From contig CP168152.1 in NCBI GenBank assembly GCA_041545745.1, positions 186,001 through 250,000 of the forward strand: 64,000 nt of DNA. Direction: 5' to 3'. Origin of the DNA: Stenotrophomonas indicatrix (GTDB lineage: Bacteria > Pseudomonadota > Gammaproteobacteria > Xanthomonadales > Xanthomonadaceae). Positions 22,279 through 31,545 of this stretch are shown here, piece after piece (position 1 is the stretch's first letter; the number at the start of each line of letters is the position of its first letter). The notes below the pieces were generated by a model. The model was given only the letters and a program-made list of their open reading frames with translations. It did not search any database and was not told the origin of the DNA. The translations under genes were made by a program, and so were the position numbers.

Positions 22279-23964
22279 TCACATGCCGGAGTAGTTCGGT
22301 CCGCCGCCGCCCTGCGGGGTCACCCAGACGATGTTCTGGGTCGGGTCCTTGATGTCGCAGGTCTTGCAGTGCACGCAGTTCTGCGCATTGATCTGCAGCC
22401 GCGCATCGTTGCCGTCGCCGACGAACTCGTACACGCCTGCCGGGCAGTAGCGTGCTTCCGGACCGGCATACTCGGCCAGATTCACCTTCACCGGGATGCT
22501 CGCATCCTTCAGCGTCAGGTGGCTGGGCTGGTTCTCGTCGTGGTTGGTGCTGCTCAGGAACACCGAGCTGAGGCGGTCGAAGGTCAGCACGCCATCGGGC
22601 TTGGGATAGGCAATGCGCGTGTGCTTCGAAGCCGGCTCCAGGCAGGCATGGTCCGGGATGCTGTGGCGCAGGGTCCACGGCGGATTGCGCACGCCCAGCT
22701 TCGGCAGCAGCCACTGCTCGACGCCGGTCATCAGCGTGGCCACGGTCTGGCCCTTCTTGAACCACTGCTTGAAGTTCTTCGACAGCTTCAGTTCGTCGTG
22801 CAGCCAGCTGCTTTCAAAGGCGGCCGGGTAGGCGCTGAGCTCGTCGTGCTGGCGATCGGCCACCAGCGCGTCGAAGGCGGCATCGGCGCACAGCATGCCG
22901 GTCTTGATCGCCGCGTGGCTGCCCTTGATGCGGCTGACGTTGAGGTAGCCGGCCTCGCAGCCGACCAGTGCACCGCCGGGGAACACGGTCTTCGGCAGCG
23001 ACATCAGGCCGCCAGCAGTGATCGCACGCGCGCCGTAGCCGATGCGGGTGCCACCTTCCAGATGCTTGCGGATCGACGGATGGGTCTTGAAGCGCTGGAA
23101 CTCCTCGAACGGGCTCAGCCACGGGTTCTTGTAGTCCAGGCCGACCACGTAGCCGATGGCGACCTTGCCGCCGTCGGCGTGGTAAAGGAACGCACCGCCG
23201 TAGGTATCGGTGTCCAGCGGCCAGCCGGCGGCGTGCACCACCAGGCCCGGCTCATGCTTGGCCGGGTCGATCTGCCACAGTTCCTTGATGCCGATGCCGT
23301 AGGCCTGCGGATCCTTGCCTTCGTCCAGCTTGAAACGGCTGATCAGCTGGCGGCCGAGATGGCCGCGCGCGCCTTCGGCGAAGATCGTGTACTTCGCCTG
23401 CAGCGCCATGCCGCGTTCGAACGCCGGGCCGATGCTGCCGTCCTTTTCGATGCCCATGTCGCCAGTGGCCACGCCGATCACTGCGCCATCATCGCCGTAC
23501 AGCACTTCGGCGGCGGCGAAGCCCGGGAAGATCGCCACTTCCAGCGCCTCGGCCTGCTGCGCCAGCCAGCGGGTGACCTCGCCCAGGCTGATGATGTAGT
23601 TGCCTTCGTTGTGGAAGCACTCGGGCAGCAGCGCGTGCGGGGTGGTGCGCGCGCCGGTCTCGCTGAGGAACAGGAACTCGTCGCGGGTGACTTTCTGCTT
23701 CAGCGGTGCGCCGCGCTCGGCCCAGTCCGGGAACAGTTCGGTCAGTGCGCGCGGGTCCATCACCGCACCGGACAGCACGTGTGCGCCGGGCTCGGAACCC
23801 TTCTCCAGCACACAGACCGACAGTTCACGACCGGCTTCGATCGCGCGTTGGCGCAGGCGGATCGCGGTGGCCAGGCCGGCCGGGCCGGCACCGACGATGA
23901 CTACGTCGAATTCCATGACTTCACGCGGGGGCAGGGCGTTGGCTTCAGCACTCATCGATTGCAT
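22279..23964 (-). CDS. Electron-transfer flavoprotein-ubiquinone oxidoreductase
   Basis: Membrane-surface iron-sulfur flavoprotein of 561 residues that takes electrons from reduced ETF and passes them to ubiquinone. The N-terminal FAD dinucleotide fold is V-V-I-V-G-A-G-P-A-G-L-A; the middle has the quinone-binding region (G-G-L-M-S-L-P-K-T-V-F-P-G-G). The C-terminal 4Fe-4S site is N-C-V-H-C-K-T-C-D-I-K-D-P plus an earlier Cys in Y-C-P-A-G-V-Y-E. Length is normal for bacterial enzymes. It is divergent from gcdH, and liuA is also in this window; both dehydrogenases feed this route. ATG 23955 is a possible alternative start. Confidence 0.95.
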   Translation of the reverse strand: MQSMSAEANALPPREVMEFDVVIVGAGPAGLATAIRLRQRAIEAGRELSVCVLEKGSEPGAHVLSGAVMDPRALTELFPDWAERGAPLKQKVTRDEFLFLSETGARTTPHALLPECFHNEGNYIISLGEVTRWLAQQAEALEVAIFPGFAAAEVLYGDDGAVIGVATGDMGIEKDGSIGPAFERGMALQAKYTIFAEGARGHLGRQLISRFKLDEGKDPQAYGIGIKELWQIDPAKHEPGLVVHAAGWPLDTDTYGGAFLYHADGGKVAIGYVVGLDYKNPWLSPFEEFQRFKTHPSIRKHLEGGTRIGYGARAITAGGLMSLPKTVFPGGALVGCEAGYLNVSRIKGSHAAIKTGMLCADAAFDALVADRQHDELSAYPAAFESSWLHDELKLSKNFKQWFKKGQTVATLMTGVEQWLLPKLGVRNPPWTLRHSIPDHACLEPASKHTRIAYPKPDGVLTFDRLSSVFLSSTNHDENQPSHLTLKDASIPVKVNLAEYAGPEARYCPAGVYEFVGDGNDARLQINAQNCVHCKTCDIKDPTQNIVWVTPQGGGGPNYSGM

Positions 23965-24135
23965 GACTCGTGGGTAGTGCCGGCATCGGGGCCACCGGCG
24001 GTTGCCTGGGAATCGCGCGTGCAGCCACGGGCGAAACGGTTGTTTGAATGTTGTCAGGGTACCGGGACGCGCGTGATCGAGCTAGATCGGCGATGTTCAC
24101 ACCGTGATTGCTGCAATGCAGCGTACGTGGCTTCG

Positions 24136-24197
24136 GTAGCCGCCAACCTTGGTTGGCGTGAGCGGAAACACCAGCGCCGACCAAGGTCGGCCTCTAC
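24136..24197. repeat. SMAG-type repeat pair
   Basis: GTAG at 24136 and CTAC ending 24197 enclose facing palindromes CGCCAACCTTGGTTGGCG and CGCCGACCAAGGTCGG. It lies in the divergent region between the ETF-QO gene and gcdH, so it probably does not carry the promoter elements. Confidence 0.8.
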
Positions 24198-24249
24198 CGG
24201 CACACCAAACCCACCCGGATGACCGACAATGGCCGGGTCCTGACTGCGT

Positions 24250-25422
24250 GTGAGTGCCATGGCCTTGGATCCGTACGACCTGTTCGATGTCCGTTCCCTG
24301 CTCAGCGAGGAAGAGCGCGCAGTCCAGGAAAGCGTGGCCCGCTTCACCAACGAGCGCGTGCTGCCGATCATCGGCGATGCCTTCGACCAGGCGCGGTTCC
24401 CGTCGGAACTGGTGCCGGAGATCGCTTCGCTGGGTCTGCTCGGCGCCACGCTGCCGGCTGAGTACGGCGGCGGTGACTTGGGCGCGGTCAGTTACGGGCT
24501 GATCTGCCAGGAGCTGGAGCGCGGCGATTCAGGCCTGCGCAGCTTCGTGTCGGTGCAGAGCTCGCTCTGCATGTATCCCATCTACGCGTACGGCAGTGAG
24601 GAACAGCGCCAGCAGTGGCTGCCGGCGATGGCGCGCGGCGAACTGATCGGCTGTTTCGGCCTGACCGAGGCGCATGGTGGTTCCGACCCGGCCAGCATGA
24701 AGACCCGCGCCGTGCGCGATGGCAGCGACTGGCGCATCAACGGCAGCAAGATGTGGATCACCAGCGGCCCGGTGGCTGACCTGGCCATCATCTGGGCGCA
24801 GACCGAAGACGGCATCCAGGGCTTCGTGCTGGAGAAGGGCATGCCCGGCTTCACCACCCAGGAAATCAAGCACAAGATGAGCCTGCGCGCGTCGCTGACC
24901 GGCGCGCTGTTCTTCGACGACGTGCGCGTGCCCGACAGCCACCGCCTGCCGAACGTGAAGGGGCTGAAGGGGCCGCTGGGCTGCCTGACCCAGGCGCGTT
25001 TCGGCATCAGCTGGGGCCCGATCGGCTCGGCCATCGCCTGCCTGGACGAAGCGCTGGGCTATGCCAAGGAGCGCGTGCTGTTCGGCCGTCCGTTGGCCGC
25101 CACGCAGAGCGCGCAGATCAAGCTGGCCGAGATGGCCCGGCGCATCACCATGGCGCAGTTGCTGGCGCTGCAGCTCGGCCGACTGAAGGACGCCGGGCAG
25201 GTGCAGCCGCAGCAGGTCAGCCTGGCCAAGTGGAACAACTGCCGCATGGCGATCGACATCGCCCGCGAGTGTCGCGATCTGCTGGGTGGCGCCGGCATCA
25301 CCACCGAGCACGTGGCGATCCGCCATGCGCTGAACCTGGAATCGGTGATCACCTATGAAGGCACCGAAACCGTGCACCAGCTGGTGATCGGCCGTGAGCT
25401 GACCGGCATCAACGCGTTCTGA
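24250..25422 (+). CDS. gcdH: Glutaryl-CoA dehydrogenase
   Basis: FAD-dependent acyl-CoA dehydrogenase of 390 residues that oxidises and decarboxylates glutaryl-CoA to crotonyl-CoA in lysine and tryptophan breakdown. The family signature is complete: G-C-F-G-L-T-E-A-H-G-G-S-D-P, K-M-W-I-T-S-G-P, R-F-G-I-S-W-G-P-I-G, and the C-terminal T-Y-E-G-T-E-T-V-H-Q-L-V with the catalytic Glu, followed by I-G-R-E-L-T-G-I. The T-Y-E-G-T-E end and R-F-G-I-S-W-G separate it from isovaleryl-type enzymes. It may begin at GTG 24250 or ATG 24259. It is divergent from the ETF-QO gene, its electron outlet. Confidence 0.93.
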   Translation: MSAMALDPYDLFDVRSLLSEEERAVQESVARFTNERVLPIIGDAFDQARFPSELVPEIASLGLLGATLPAEYGGGDLGAVSYGLICQELERGDSGLRSFVSVQSSLCMYPIYAYGSEEQRQQWLPAMARGELIGCFGLTEAHGGSDPASMKTRAVRDGSDWRINGSKMWITSGPVADLAIIWAQTEDGIQGFVLEKGMPGFTTQEIKHKMSLRASLTGALFFDDVRVPDSHRLPNVKGLKGPLGCLTQARFGISWGPIGSAIACLDEALGYAKERVLFGRPLAATQSAQIKLAEMARRITMAQLLALQLGRLKDAGQVQPQQVSLAKWNNCRMAIDIARECRDLLGGAGITTEHVAIRHALNLESVITYEGTETVHQLVIGRELTGINAF

Positions 25423-25429
25423 CAGGAAT

Positions 25430-25544
25430 CCACGCATTGCGTGGATCTACCGGGATGATGGTAGTCGCCAACCTTGGTTGGCGCTCCCGTGCCGACCAAG
25501 GTCGGCATCTACCAGACGATCATCCACGCGGGGCGTGGATCTAC
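25430..25544. repeat. SMAG cluster with four palindromes
   Basis: Three facing sets: CCACGCATTGCGTGG...CTAC, GTAG...GCCAACCTTGGTTGGC with GCCGACCAAGGTCGGC...CTAC, and CCACGCGGGGCGTGG...CTAC. It fills the convergent space between gcdH and trmL. The final CTAC (25541-25544) contains the TAG stop of trmL. Confidence 0.8.
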
Positions 25545-26020
25545 TGGCCGCCAGCAAACCCGTGCTGGCGCCACGCTTCGTACATCACAACCGCAACGGT
25601 GTTTGACAGGTTGAGGCTGCGGTTGTCCGGCCGCATCGGCAGGCGCAGGCGGCGACCATCGGGCAGGGCATCGAGCACGTCCTGTGGCAGGCCACGACTT
25701 TCCGGGCCGAACAGGAAGGCATCACCGTCTTCGAACGCCACGCTGTCATAGCGGACGCTGGCACGCGTACTCAGGGCGAACAAACGCTTCGGTGCGATCC
25801 GCGCCAGCACAGTGTCCAGGTCGGGATGCACCTGCAGGCGCGAGTACTCGTGGTAGTCCAGGCCGGCGCGCTTGAGCTGCTTGTCTTCCAGTGCGAAGCC
25901 GAGCGGCTCGATCAGGTGCAGCTGCGCGCCGGTGTTGGCGCAGAGCCGGATCACATTGCCCGTGTTGGGCGGGATTTCCGGTTGGAACAGGATCACGTGG
26001 AACTGGGGCGCGGCATTCAT
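25541..26020 (-). CDS. trmL: tRNA (cytidine/uridine-34-2'-O)-methyltransferase
   Basis: SPOUT-fold methyltransferase of 159 residues that methylates the ribose at wobble position 34 of tRNA-Leu. Signatures: F-Q-P-E-I-P-P-N-T-G-N-V-I-R-L at the N-terminus, L-F-G-P-E-S-R-G-L-P in the knot, and R-S-L-N-L-S-N-T-V-A-V-V at the SAM-binding knot. ATG 26020 is chosen over 26062, which would add an Arg-rich unconserved leader. The stop codon comes from the SMAG repeat. Confidence 0.94.
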   Translation of the reverse strand: MNAAPQFHVILFQPEIPPNTGNVIRLCANTGAQLHLIEPLGFALEDKQLKRAGLDYHEYSRLQVHPDLDTVLARIAPKRLFALSTRASVRYDSVAFEDGDAFLFGPESRGLPQDVLDALPDGRRLRLPMRPDNRSLNLSNTVAVVMYEAWRQHGFAGGQ

Positions 26021-26090
26021 CGGCGCAGTGTACCTGCGACGGCCGCCGCCTTTACGACGCACGCCCTGCGCGGGGCAGGGCGGACGTCGC

Positions 26091-26567
26091 TTACGGGCGC
26101 AGCAGGACCTGGGCGGTTTCGGCAGCGAAGGCCTGCAGCTGGGCGGCGCTCGGACGCACCTGCAGGGCCGGCAGGTTGACGATCACCTGGTTGGCGACGC
26201 TGGTGGCGGCGGCGGCCAGGGTGGCGGCGTAGCGCTGGGCTTCCTGCTCGGCAGCCAGGGCGACACGCTGCTCCAGGCTCGGGCGCACTTCAACCGAGGC
26301 CAGGGTGGTGATCGGCAGCGCGGCGTTGACCGGGGCGGCGATGAAGCCGTCGCGCTCGGCCAGCTGGTCGACGCTGGGGCGCACTTCGACAGTGGCCAGG
26401 GTCGGGATGCCGCTGGCCTGTTCCCAGGCCTGCTGGACCCGCTGGTCGGCGGCCGGGCGGACCTGCACGGTGGACAGGGTCTTGATGGATTCGGAGGCCT
26501 GCACCGACGAAACAACCGCGGTGCCGGCAATCAGGGCGATGGCGATGGCAATGGTCTTGGCGTTCAT
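26091..26567 (-). CDS. Secreted protein with four VRP repeats, unknown function
   Basis: Protein of 158 residues I do not recognise as a named family. A signal peptide (residues 1-24, ending V-Q-A-S) is followed by four copies of a short motif [T/P]-[L]-x-x-V/L-[Q/E]-V-R-P-[S/A]-x-x-Q, with the V-R-P at residues 36, 62, 94 and 137. Between them are Ala/Gln-rich helices. The copies may form repeated strand-helix units. It lies 70 bp upstream of trmL on the same strand. No promoter or partner suggests a role. Confidence 0.65.
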   Translation of the reverse strand: MNAKTIAIAIALIAGTAVVSSVQASESIKTLSTVQVRPAADQRVQQAWEQASGIPTLATVEVRPSVDQLAERDGFIAAPVNAALPITTLASVEVRPSLEQRVALAAEQEAQRYAATLAAAATSVANQVIVNLPALQVRPSAAQLQAFAAETAQVLLRP

Positions 26568-26971
26568 GACGGGGCCTGTTTAGTGTTGGTGAGCAGTGGT
26601 GTGGTAGTAAGGTAGAACACCAGTTCTGGGGATGCAAGCGGAATTTTCGATTTCCGGCTTTTGTTCAGTCTTCAGTCAGGTTTTGTCTGAAGCCCTTGCT
26701 GGCGCAGGAAGGACAGAGCAATCCCCGTGCCAACTTTTAATCATTGATTCATAAGGGTTTTATGGCTCGCCGAAAGTGTCCGCAGGGCGGACACCTGTCC
26801 ATTCGGGGGGCTGCGGACACTGTCCGGACGTGAATCACCGCGGTTCGTGACCCCGAAAAGTCGATCGCGATGGCCGATGCGGCCAATCACCCCCAGTGAC
26901 TGGTGGCCGATACCGGTGGCCGCACGCCCGCGCTAGGATCGGGATTCACCTATGTGACCAAGGACCCGGAT
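26568..26971. other. Divergent intergenic region with GTGTCCGC palindromes
   Basis: No gene is visible in this 404-bp stretch. It holds a perfect palindrome GTGTCCGC-AGG-GCGGACAC at 26776-26794 and a third GCGGACAC at 26813-26820 running into TGTCCGGAC, which may be a regulator site for one of the flanking genes. The 26660-26700 part has a looser inverted repeat (TTCAGTC / TCTGAA). Promoters for the VRP-repeat gene and the M16 peptidase must lie here. Confidence 0.45.
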
Positions 26972-29821
26972 ATGTCGCTCACCCTGCGCCCGCGCGCCGC
27001 GCTGCTCGCTGTTGCTCTCAGTACTGCTCTCGGCACGCTCGCGCCGACCTACGCGCTGGCGGCCAAGCCGGCCGCGACCAGCAAGGTCGACATCCCGTTC
27101 GAGCAGTTCACCCTGCCCAACGGCCTGCGGGTGGTGGTGCATACCGATCGCAAGGCACCGATCGTTGCGGTCAACATCTGGTATCACGTTGGCAGCAAGG
27201 ACGAGCCCGCCGGCCGTACCGGCTTCGCGCATCTGTTTGAACACCTGATGTTCCAGAGCAGCGAGAACCACGACGGCGAGTACTTCGAGCCCTTCAAGCA
27301 GGTGGGCGCCACCGGCCAGAACGGCACCACCAATACCGACCGCACCAATTACTTCGAGAACGTGCCGACCACCGCGCTGGACATGGCGCTGTGGATGGAG
27401 TCGGACCGCATGGGCCATCTGGTCGGCGCGATCGACCAGGCCGCGCTCGACGAGCAGCGTGGCGTGGTGCAGAACGAGAAGCGCCAGGGCGAGAACCAGC
27501 CCTATGGCCAGGTGTGGGAACAGCTCAACCGCGCGCTGTATCCGGTGGGCCATCCGTACCACCACAGCGTGATCGGCTCGATGAACGATCTCAATGCCGC
27601 CTCGCTGGATGACGTCAAGACCTGGTTCCGCACCTGGTACGGCCCGAACAACGCGGTGCTGGTGCTGGCCGGTGACATCGATCTGGCCACCGCCAAGGAA
27701 AAGGCCGCCAAGTACTTCGGCAGCATCCCGGCCGGCCCGAGCATGGCGCAGCCGAAGGTGGACGTGGCCAAGCGCCCGGCCGACACCCGCGAGGTGATGA
27801 CCGACAAGGTGCCGCAGGCGCGCATCTACCGCGCCTGGAACGTGGCCCAGGTTGGCACCACCGACGTCGACCAGCTGCAGCTGCTGGCCTATGTGCTCGG
27901 CGGCGCCAAGTCTTCGCGCCTGAGCCAGCGCCTGCAGCACCAGGACAAGCTGGTGGACAACATCAGCGCCGGCGCCTACGCCTCGCAGCTGGGTTCCAAC
28001 TTCATGGTGATGGCCACGGTGAAGCAGGGCCAGGATCCGGCCAAGGTCGAAAAGATCATCGATGAGGAAATCGAGCGCCTGCTCAAGGAGGGCCCGACCG
28101 CCGAAGAGCTGGCACGCGCCAAGACCGGCTCCCGTGCCGGTTTCATCCGCGGCATCGAGCGCATCGGCGGCTTCGGCGGCAAGGCCGACGCGCTGGCCGA
28201 ATGCACGGTCTACACCGGCGACCCGGGCTGTTTCCGCACCTCGCTGGCCAACATCGACAAGGCCACCGCTGCCGACCTCAAGCGCCTGGGCGCGCAGTGG
28301 CTGGACAAGGGCAGCCACACCCTGGTGGTCGAGCCGGGTGAACGCGTTGCGCTGAAGGAAGATCCCTCGCAGGCGCCGAAGCCGTTCAACGTGCCGGCGG
28401 TGGACAGCAGGTACAGCACCCTGCCCGAGCAGGTGGACCGCAAGGCCGGCGTGCCGCAGACCCGCGAATTCCCGCAGTTGAAGTTCCCGGCACTGCAGCG
28501 CGCCACGCTGAAGAACGGCACCCAGGTGGTACTGGCCGAACGCCATGAAATTCCGGTGGTGCAGTTCAGCTACCAGTTCCCGGGCGGCTTCACCGCTGAC
28601 CAGGGGCGCAAGCCGGGCACCGCCAACTTCACCATGAGCCTGATGACCGAAGGCGCCGGCAAGCTGGGCTCGCTGGCCTTCGCCGATGCAGCCGACGCGC
28701 TGGGTGCGGACCTCGATGCGTCCGCCGGCCTGGATTCGGTGGACGTGGAACTGTCCGCGCTGAAGGAGAACCTGGTGCCGTCGCTGGCGCTGTATGCCAG
28801 CCTGCTGCGCGAGCCGCGCTTCGAGCAGAGCGAGATCGACCGGGTCAAGGCGACCTGGATCGCCGGCATCCAGCAGGAGAAGGTCAACCCGGGTGCGGTG
28901 GCGATGCGCGTGCTGCCGCCGCTGCTGTACGGCAAGGGCCACCCCTATGCGATCCCGTTCACCGGCAGCGGTGACGAAGCGGCGATCAGCAGCCTGGGCC
29001 GCGAGGACCTGGTCGACTTCCACCGCGACTGGCTGCGTCCGCAGGACGGCACCCTGATCGTGGTCGGCGATACCACCCTGGCCGAAATCGTGCCGCTGCT
29101 GGACAAGCAGCTGGGCGACTGGAAGGCCACCGGTGATGCGCCGACGATCAAGGCCACCACCGCCGTGGCGCTGCCGAAGAGCCCGCGCGTGTTCCTGATC
29201 GACCAGCCGGGCGCGGTGCAGGCCAACCTGTTCGCCGGCCAGGTCGTGCCGCCGTCCAGCGACGCCAGCTCGACCCGCTTCGACATCGCCAACGGTGTGA
29301 TCGGTGGCGACTTCACCTCGCGCCTGAACATGAACCTGCGCGAGGACAAGCACTGGTCCTACGGCGCCCGCACCAGCGCCAGCAACACCGTGGGCCAGCG
29401 CCCGTGGATGGCGATGGCACCGGTGCAGATCGACAAGACCGGCCCGGCCATGGCGGAAATGCGCAAGGAGATCGCTGCATTTGCCGATGGCAGCAAGCCG
29501 GCCACCGAGGCCGAGGTCAACCGCATCCGCAACATCCAGACCCTGAGCCTGCCCGGCGCCTACGAGACCGCCAGCGCGGTGGCCTCGACCATCGGCACGA
29601 TCGTGCAGTTCAAGCGCCCGGACGACTACGTGCTGCGCCGCAAGGCCGAGATCGAAGCGATGACCCCGGCACAGGTGCAGCAGGCGGCGGCGGAGATCAA
29701 GCCGCAGGCGCTGACCTGGGTGGTGGTGGGTGATCTCAAGCAGACCGAAGCGGCCGTACGCGCCTTGAACCTGGGCGAAGTGACCGTGATCGATGCCGAA
29801 GGCAACCCGGTCAAGAAATAA
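26972..29821 (+). CDS. Two-domain M16 zinc metallopeptidase, secreted
   Basis: Envelope peptidase of 949 residues in the insulinase/pitrilysin family. A signal peptide (1-31, ending A-L-A-A) precedes the active half with the inverted zinc motif H-L-F-E-H (residues 87-91) and the downstream Glu in the V-V-Q-N-E-K-R region. The second half (about 500-930) is the inactive partner fold: it has L-A-E-R-H-E-I-P-V-V and M-T-E-G-A-G-K but no H-x-x-E-H. The two halves close over small peptides. ATG 26972 gives a clean signal peptide; an upstream start at 26903 does not. It probably degrades periplasmic peptides. Confidence 0.9.
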   Translation: MSLTLRPRAALLAVALSTALGTLAPTYALAAKPAATSKVDIPFEQFTLPNGLRVVVHTDRKAPIVAVNIWYHVGSKDEPAGRTGFAHLFEHLMFQSSENHDGEYFEPFKQVGATGQNGTTNTDRTNYFENVPTTALDMALWMESDRMGHLVGAIDQAALDEQRGVVQNEKRQGENQPYGQVWEQLNRALYPVGHPYHHSVIGSMNDLNAASLDDVKTWFRTWYGPNNAVLVLAGDIDLATAKEKAAKYFGSIPAGPSMAQPKVDVAKRPADTREVMTDKVPQARIYRAWNVAQVGTTDVDQLQLLAYVLGGAKSSRLSQRLQHQDKLVDNISAGAYASQLGSNFMVMATVKQGQDPAKVEKIIDEEIERLLKEGPTAEELARAKTGSRAGFIRGIERIGGFGGKADALAECTVYTGDPGCFRTSLANIDKATAADLKRLGAQWLDKGSHTLVVEPGERVALKEDPSQAPKPFNVPAVDSRYSTLPEQVDRKAGVPQTREFPQLKFPALQRATLKNGTQVVLAERHEIPVVQFSYQFPGGFTADQGRKPGTANFTMSLMTEGAGKLGSLAFADAADALGADLDASAGLDSVDVELSALKENLVPSLALYASLLREPRFEQSEIDRVKATWIAGIQQEKVNPGAVAMRVLPPLLYGKGHPYAIPFTGSGDEAAISSLGREDLVDFHRDWLRPQDGTLIVVGDTTLAEIVPLLDKQLGDWKATGDAPTIKATTAVALPKSPRVFLIDQPGAVQANLFAGQVVPPSSDASSTRFDIANGVIGGDFTSRLNMNLREDKHWSYGARTSASNTVGQRPWMAMAPVQIDKTGPAMAEMRKEIAAFADGSKPATEAEVNRIRNIQTLSLPGAYETASAVASTIGTIVQFKRPDDYVLRRKAEIEAMTPAQVQQAAAEIKPQALTWVVVGDLKQTEAAVRALNLGEVTVIDAEGNPVKK

Positions 29822-29837
29822 GGCAATGCGCCGGCCA

Positions 29838-29917
29838 GGGGTCGGATCCCTCCCCTCGGGAGGGCTCCGACCCCGTCGTGCTCTGGGGTCAGAGCCCCCT
29901 GCGGGGGATCCGACCCC
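29838..29917. repeat. Two adjacent GGGGTC-type hairpins
   Basis: Stem 1 is 29838-29854 with 29858-29874 (one mismatch) and stem 2 is 29885-29917 (two mismatches). Both have outer GGGGTC(G/A)GA-CCC arms shared with hairpins at 12192 and 49752. They follow the M16 stop and may end its transcript, although no U-run is present. Confidence 0.7.
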
Positions 29918-29983
29918 GCCCCGGCTATCCCTGATTCAGACGGTTCAGGCACACTCCTGTCATTCCCTTCCAGGATCCTGCCC

Positions 29984-30301
29984 ATGCGCGTTCTGCTGCT
30001 GTCGTCCCTGTTGCTCACCGTCACCGCCTGTACCTGGGTGCCGATCGAACCGGCCGGCAAGGCGACCCGCGTGCTGCCGGCAGGCCCGGTACCGGCGGGC
30101 TGCATCTCCAAGGGCGAAGTGGTGGTGACCGTGAAGAGCAAGGTCGGCTTCTACAACCGCAACCCGCTGCGCGTGCAGGAAGAGCTGGAAACCCTGGCCC
30201 GCAATGAAGCCCCGACCACCGGCGCCAACGCCGTGCAGGCCGCTGCGGCCCCGGCCGATGGCAGCCAGCGCTTCGCCGCTTTCCAGTGCCCGCCGCGCTG
30301 A
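29984..30301 (+). CDS. DUF4156 lipoprotein
   Basis: Outer-membrane lipoprotein of 105 residues. The signal ends in V-T-A-C (Cys16). The mature part has the DUF4156 landmarks: a Cys in A-G-C-I-S-K-G-E-V, N-P-L-R-V-Q-E-E-L, R-N-E-A, G-A-N-A-V, and a final Cys in F-Q-C-P (the two Cys probably form a disulfide). Related to E. coli YjeI. Function unknown. Confidence 0.82.
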   Translation: MRVLLLSSLLLTVTACTWVPIEPAGKATRVLPAGPVPAGCISKGEVVVTVKSKVGFYNRNPLRVQEELETLARNEAPTTGANAVQAAAAPADGSQRFAAFQCPPR

Positions 30302-30403
30302 ATCCTTCACCATACGGCCAAGGCTGAATTCGTAAAGATGCGGTGAAGGCCCGGGGGGTTATAGAATAGCGCCCCCTTTGCCTGAGCCTTGGCGCTAACC
30401 TCG

Positions 30404-31420
30404 ATGCTCTTCAAGAATGTCTCGATTGCCGGCCTGGCTCACGTTGATGCGCCGCACACGCTGACGACCAAGGAAATCAACGAACGGCTGCAGCCGACGC
30501 TGGATCGCCTTGGTATCCGTACCGATGTCCTCGGTGACATCGCCGGCATCCACGCGCGCCGCCTGTGGGACAACGGTGTCCTGGCGTCCGATGCGGCCAC
30601 CATGGCCGGCCGCAAGGCACTGGAAGACGCAGGCATCGATGCGACGCAGGTGGGCCTGTTGATCAACACCTCGGTCAGCCGTGACTACCTGGAGCCGTCC
30701 ACCGCGTCCATCGTGTCCGGCAACCTCGGCGTCAGCGACGAGTGCATGACCTTCGACGTCGCCAATGCCTGCCTGGCCTTCATCAACGGCATGGACATCG
30801 CGGCGCGCATGCTCGAGCGCGGTGAGATCGACTACGCGCTGGTGGTGGATGGCGAGACCGCCAACCTGGTGTACGAAAAGACCCTGGAGCGGATGACCGC
30901 GCCGGACGTCACCGCCGACGACTTCCGCAACGAGCTGGCGGCGCTGACCACCGGTTCCGGTGCGGCCGCGATGGTGATGGCCCGTTCGGAGCTGGTGCCC
31001 GACGCACCGCGCTACAAGGGTGGCGTGACCCGCTCGGCCACCGAGTGGAACCAGCTGTGCCTGGGCAACCTGGACCGCATGGTCACCGACACCCGCATGC
31101 TGCTGATCGAGGGCATCAAGCTGGCCCAGAAGACCTTCACCGCCGCCAAGATCGCACTGGGCTGGGCCGTGGAAGAGCTGGACCAGTTTGTCATCCACCA
31201 GGTCAGCCAGCCGCACACCGCGGCGTTCATCAAGAATTTCGGCATCGACCCGAAGAAGGTCATGACCATCTTCGGTGAGCACGGCAACATCGGTCCGGCC
31301 TCGGTGCCGATCGTGCTGAGCAAGCTCAAGCAGCTGGGCAAGCTGAAGAAGGGCGATCGCATCGCGCTTCTGGGCATCGGCTCGGGCCTGAACTGCTCGA
31401 TGGCCGAAGTGGTCTGGTAA
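30404..31420 (+). CDS. oleA: OleA, acyl-CoA head-to-head condensing enzyme
   Basis: Thiolase-fold enzyme of 338 residues that joins two fatty acyl-CoA molecules to a beta-keto acid, first step of long-chain olefin synthesis. It resembles Xanthomonas OleA closely from its first residues (M-L-F-K-N-V-S-I-A-G-L-A-H). The nucleophile Cys is in V-A-N-A-C-L-A-F; the His and Asn are in V-I-H-Q-V-S and H-G-N-I-G-P-A-S. ATG 30404 is preferred to 30389. It heads the ole gene set. Confidence 0.95.
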   Translation: MLFKNVSIAGLAHVDAPHTLTTKEINERLQPTLDRLGIRTDVLGDIAGIHARRLWDNGVLASDAATMAGRKALEDAGIDATQVGLLINTSVSRDYLEPSTASIVSGNLGVSDECMTFDVANACLAFINGMDIAARMLERGEIDYALVVDGETANLVYEKTLERMTAPDVTADDFRNELAALTTGSGAAAMVMARSELVPDAPRYKGGVTRSATEWNQLCLGNLDRMVTDTRMLLIEGIKLAQKTFTAAKIALGWAVEELDQFVIHQVSQPHTAAFIKNFGIDPKKVMTIFGEHGNIGPASVPIVLSKLKQLGKLKKGDRIALLGIGSGLNCSMAEVVW

Positions 31421-31505
31421 AAAAGTCACCGCTGACCTGCTGCGCGCCGTCCGCACGTGCCAGCCAATCGCTCGCGACGGACAGCGATGATGTTTCCAAG
31501 TGTCC

Positions 31506-31531
31506 AAGGGCCGGTTCTACCGGCCCTTTCT
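31506..31531 (+). terminator. Hairpin between oleA and oleB
   Basis: A perfect 10-bp stem (31506-31515 with 31519-31528) with loop TCT and a short T/C tail. It may reduce read-through from oleA into oleB, or protect the 3' end of the oleA message. Confidence 0.6.
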
Positions 31532-31545
31532 ACAGGTGCGATCCG

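Noticed and set aside
26933..29353. Long minus-strand frame opposite the M16 peptidase
   Set aside because: Shadow of the peptidase gene, with a His/Gln/Arg-rich composition typical of antisense frames in this GC range.
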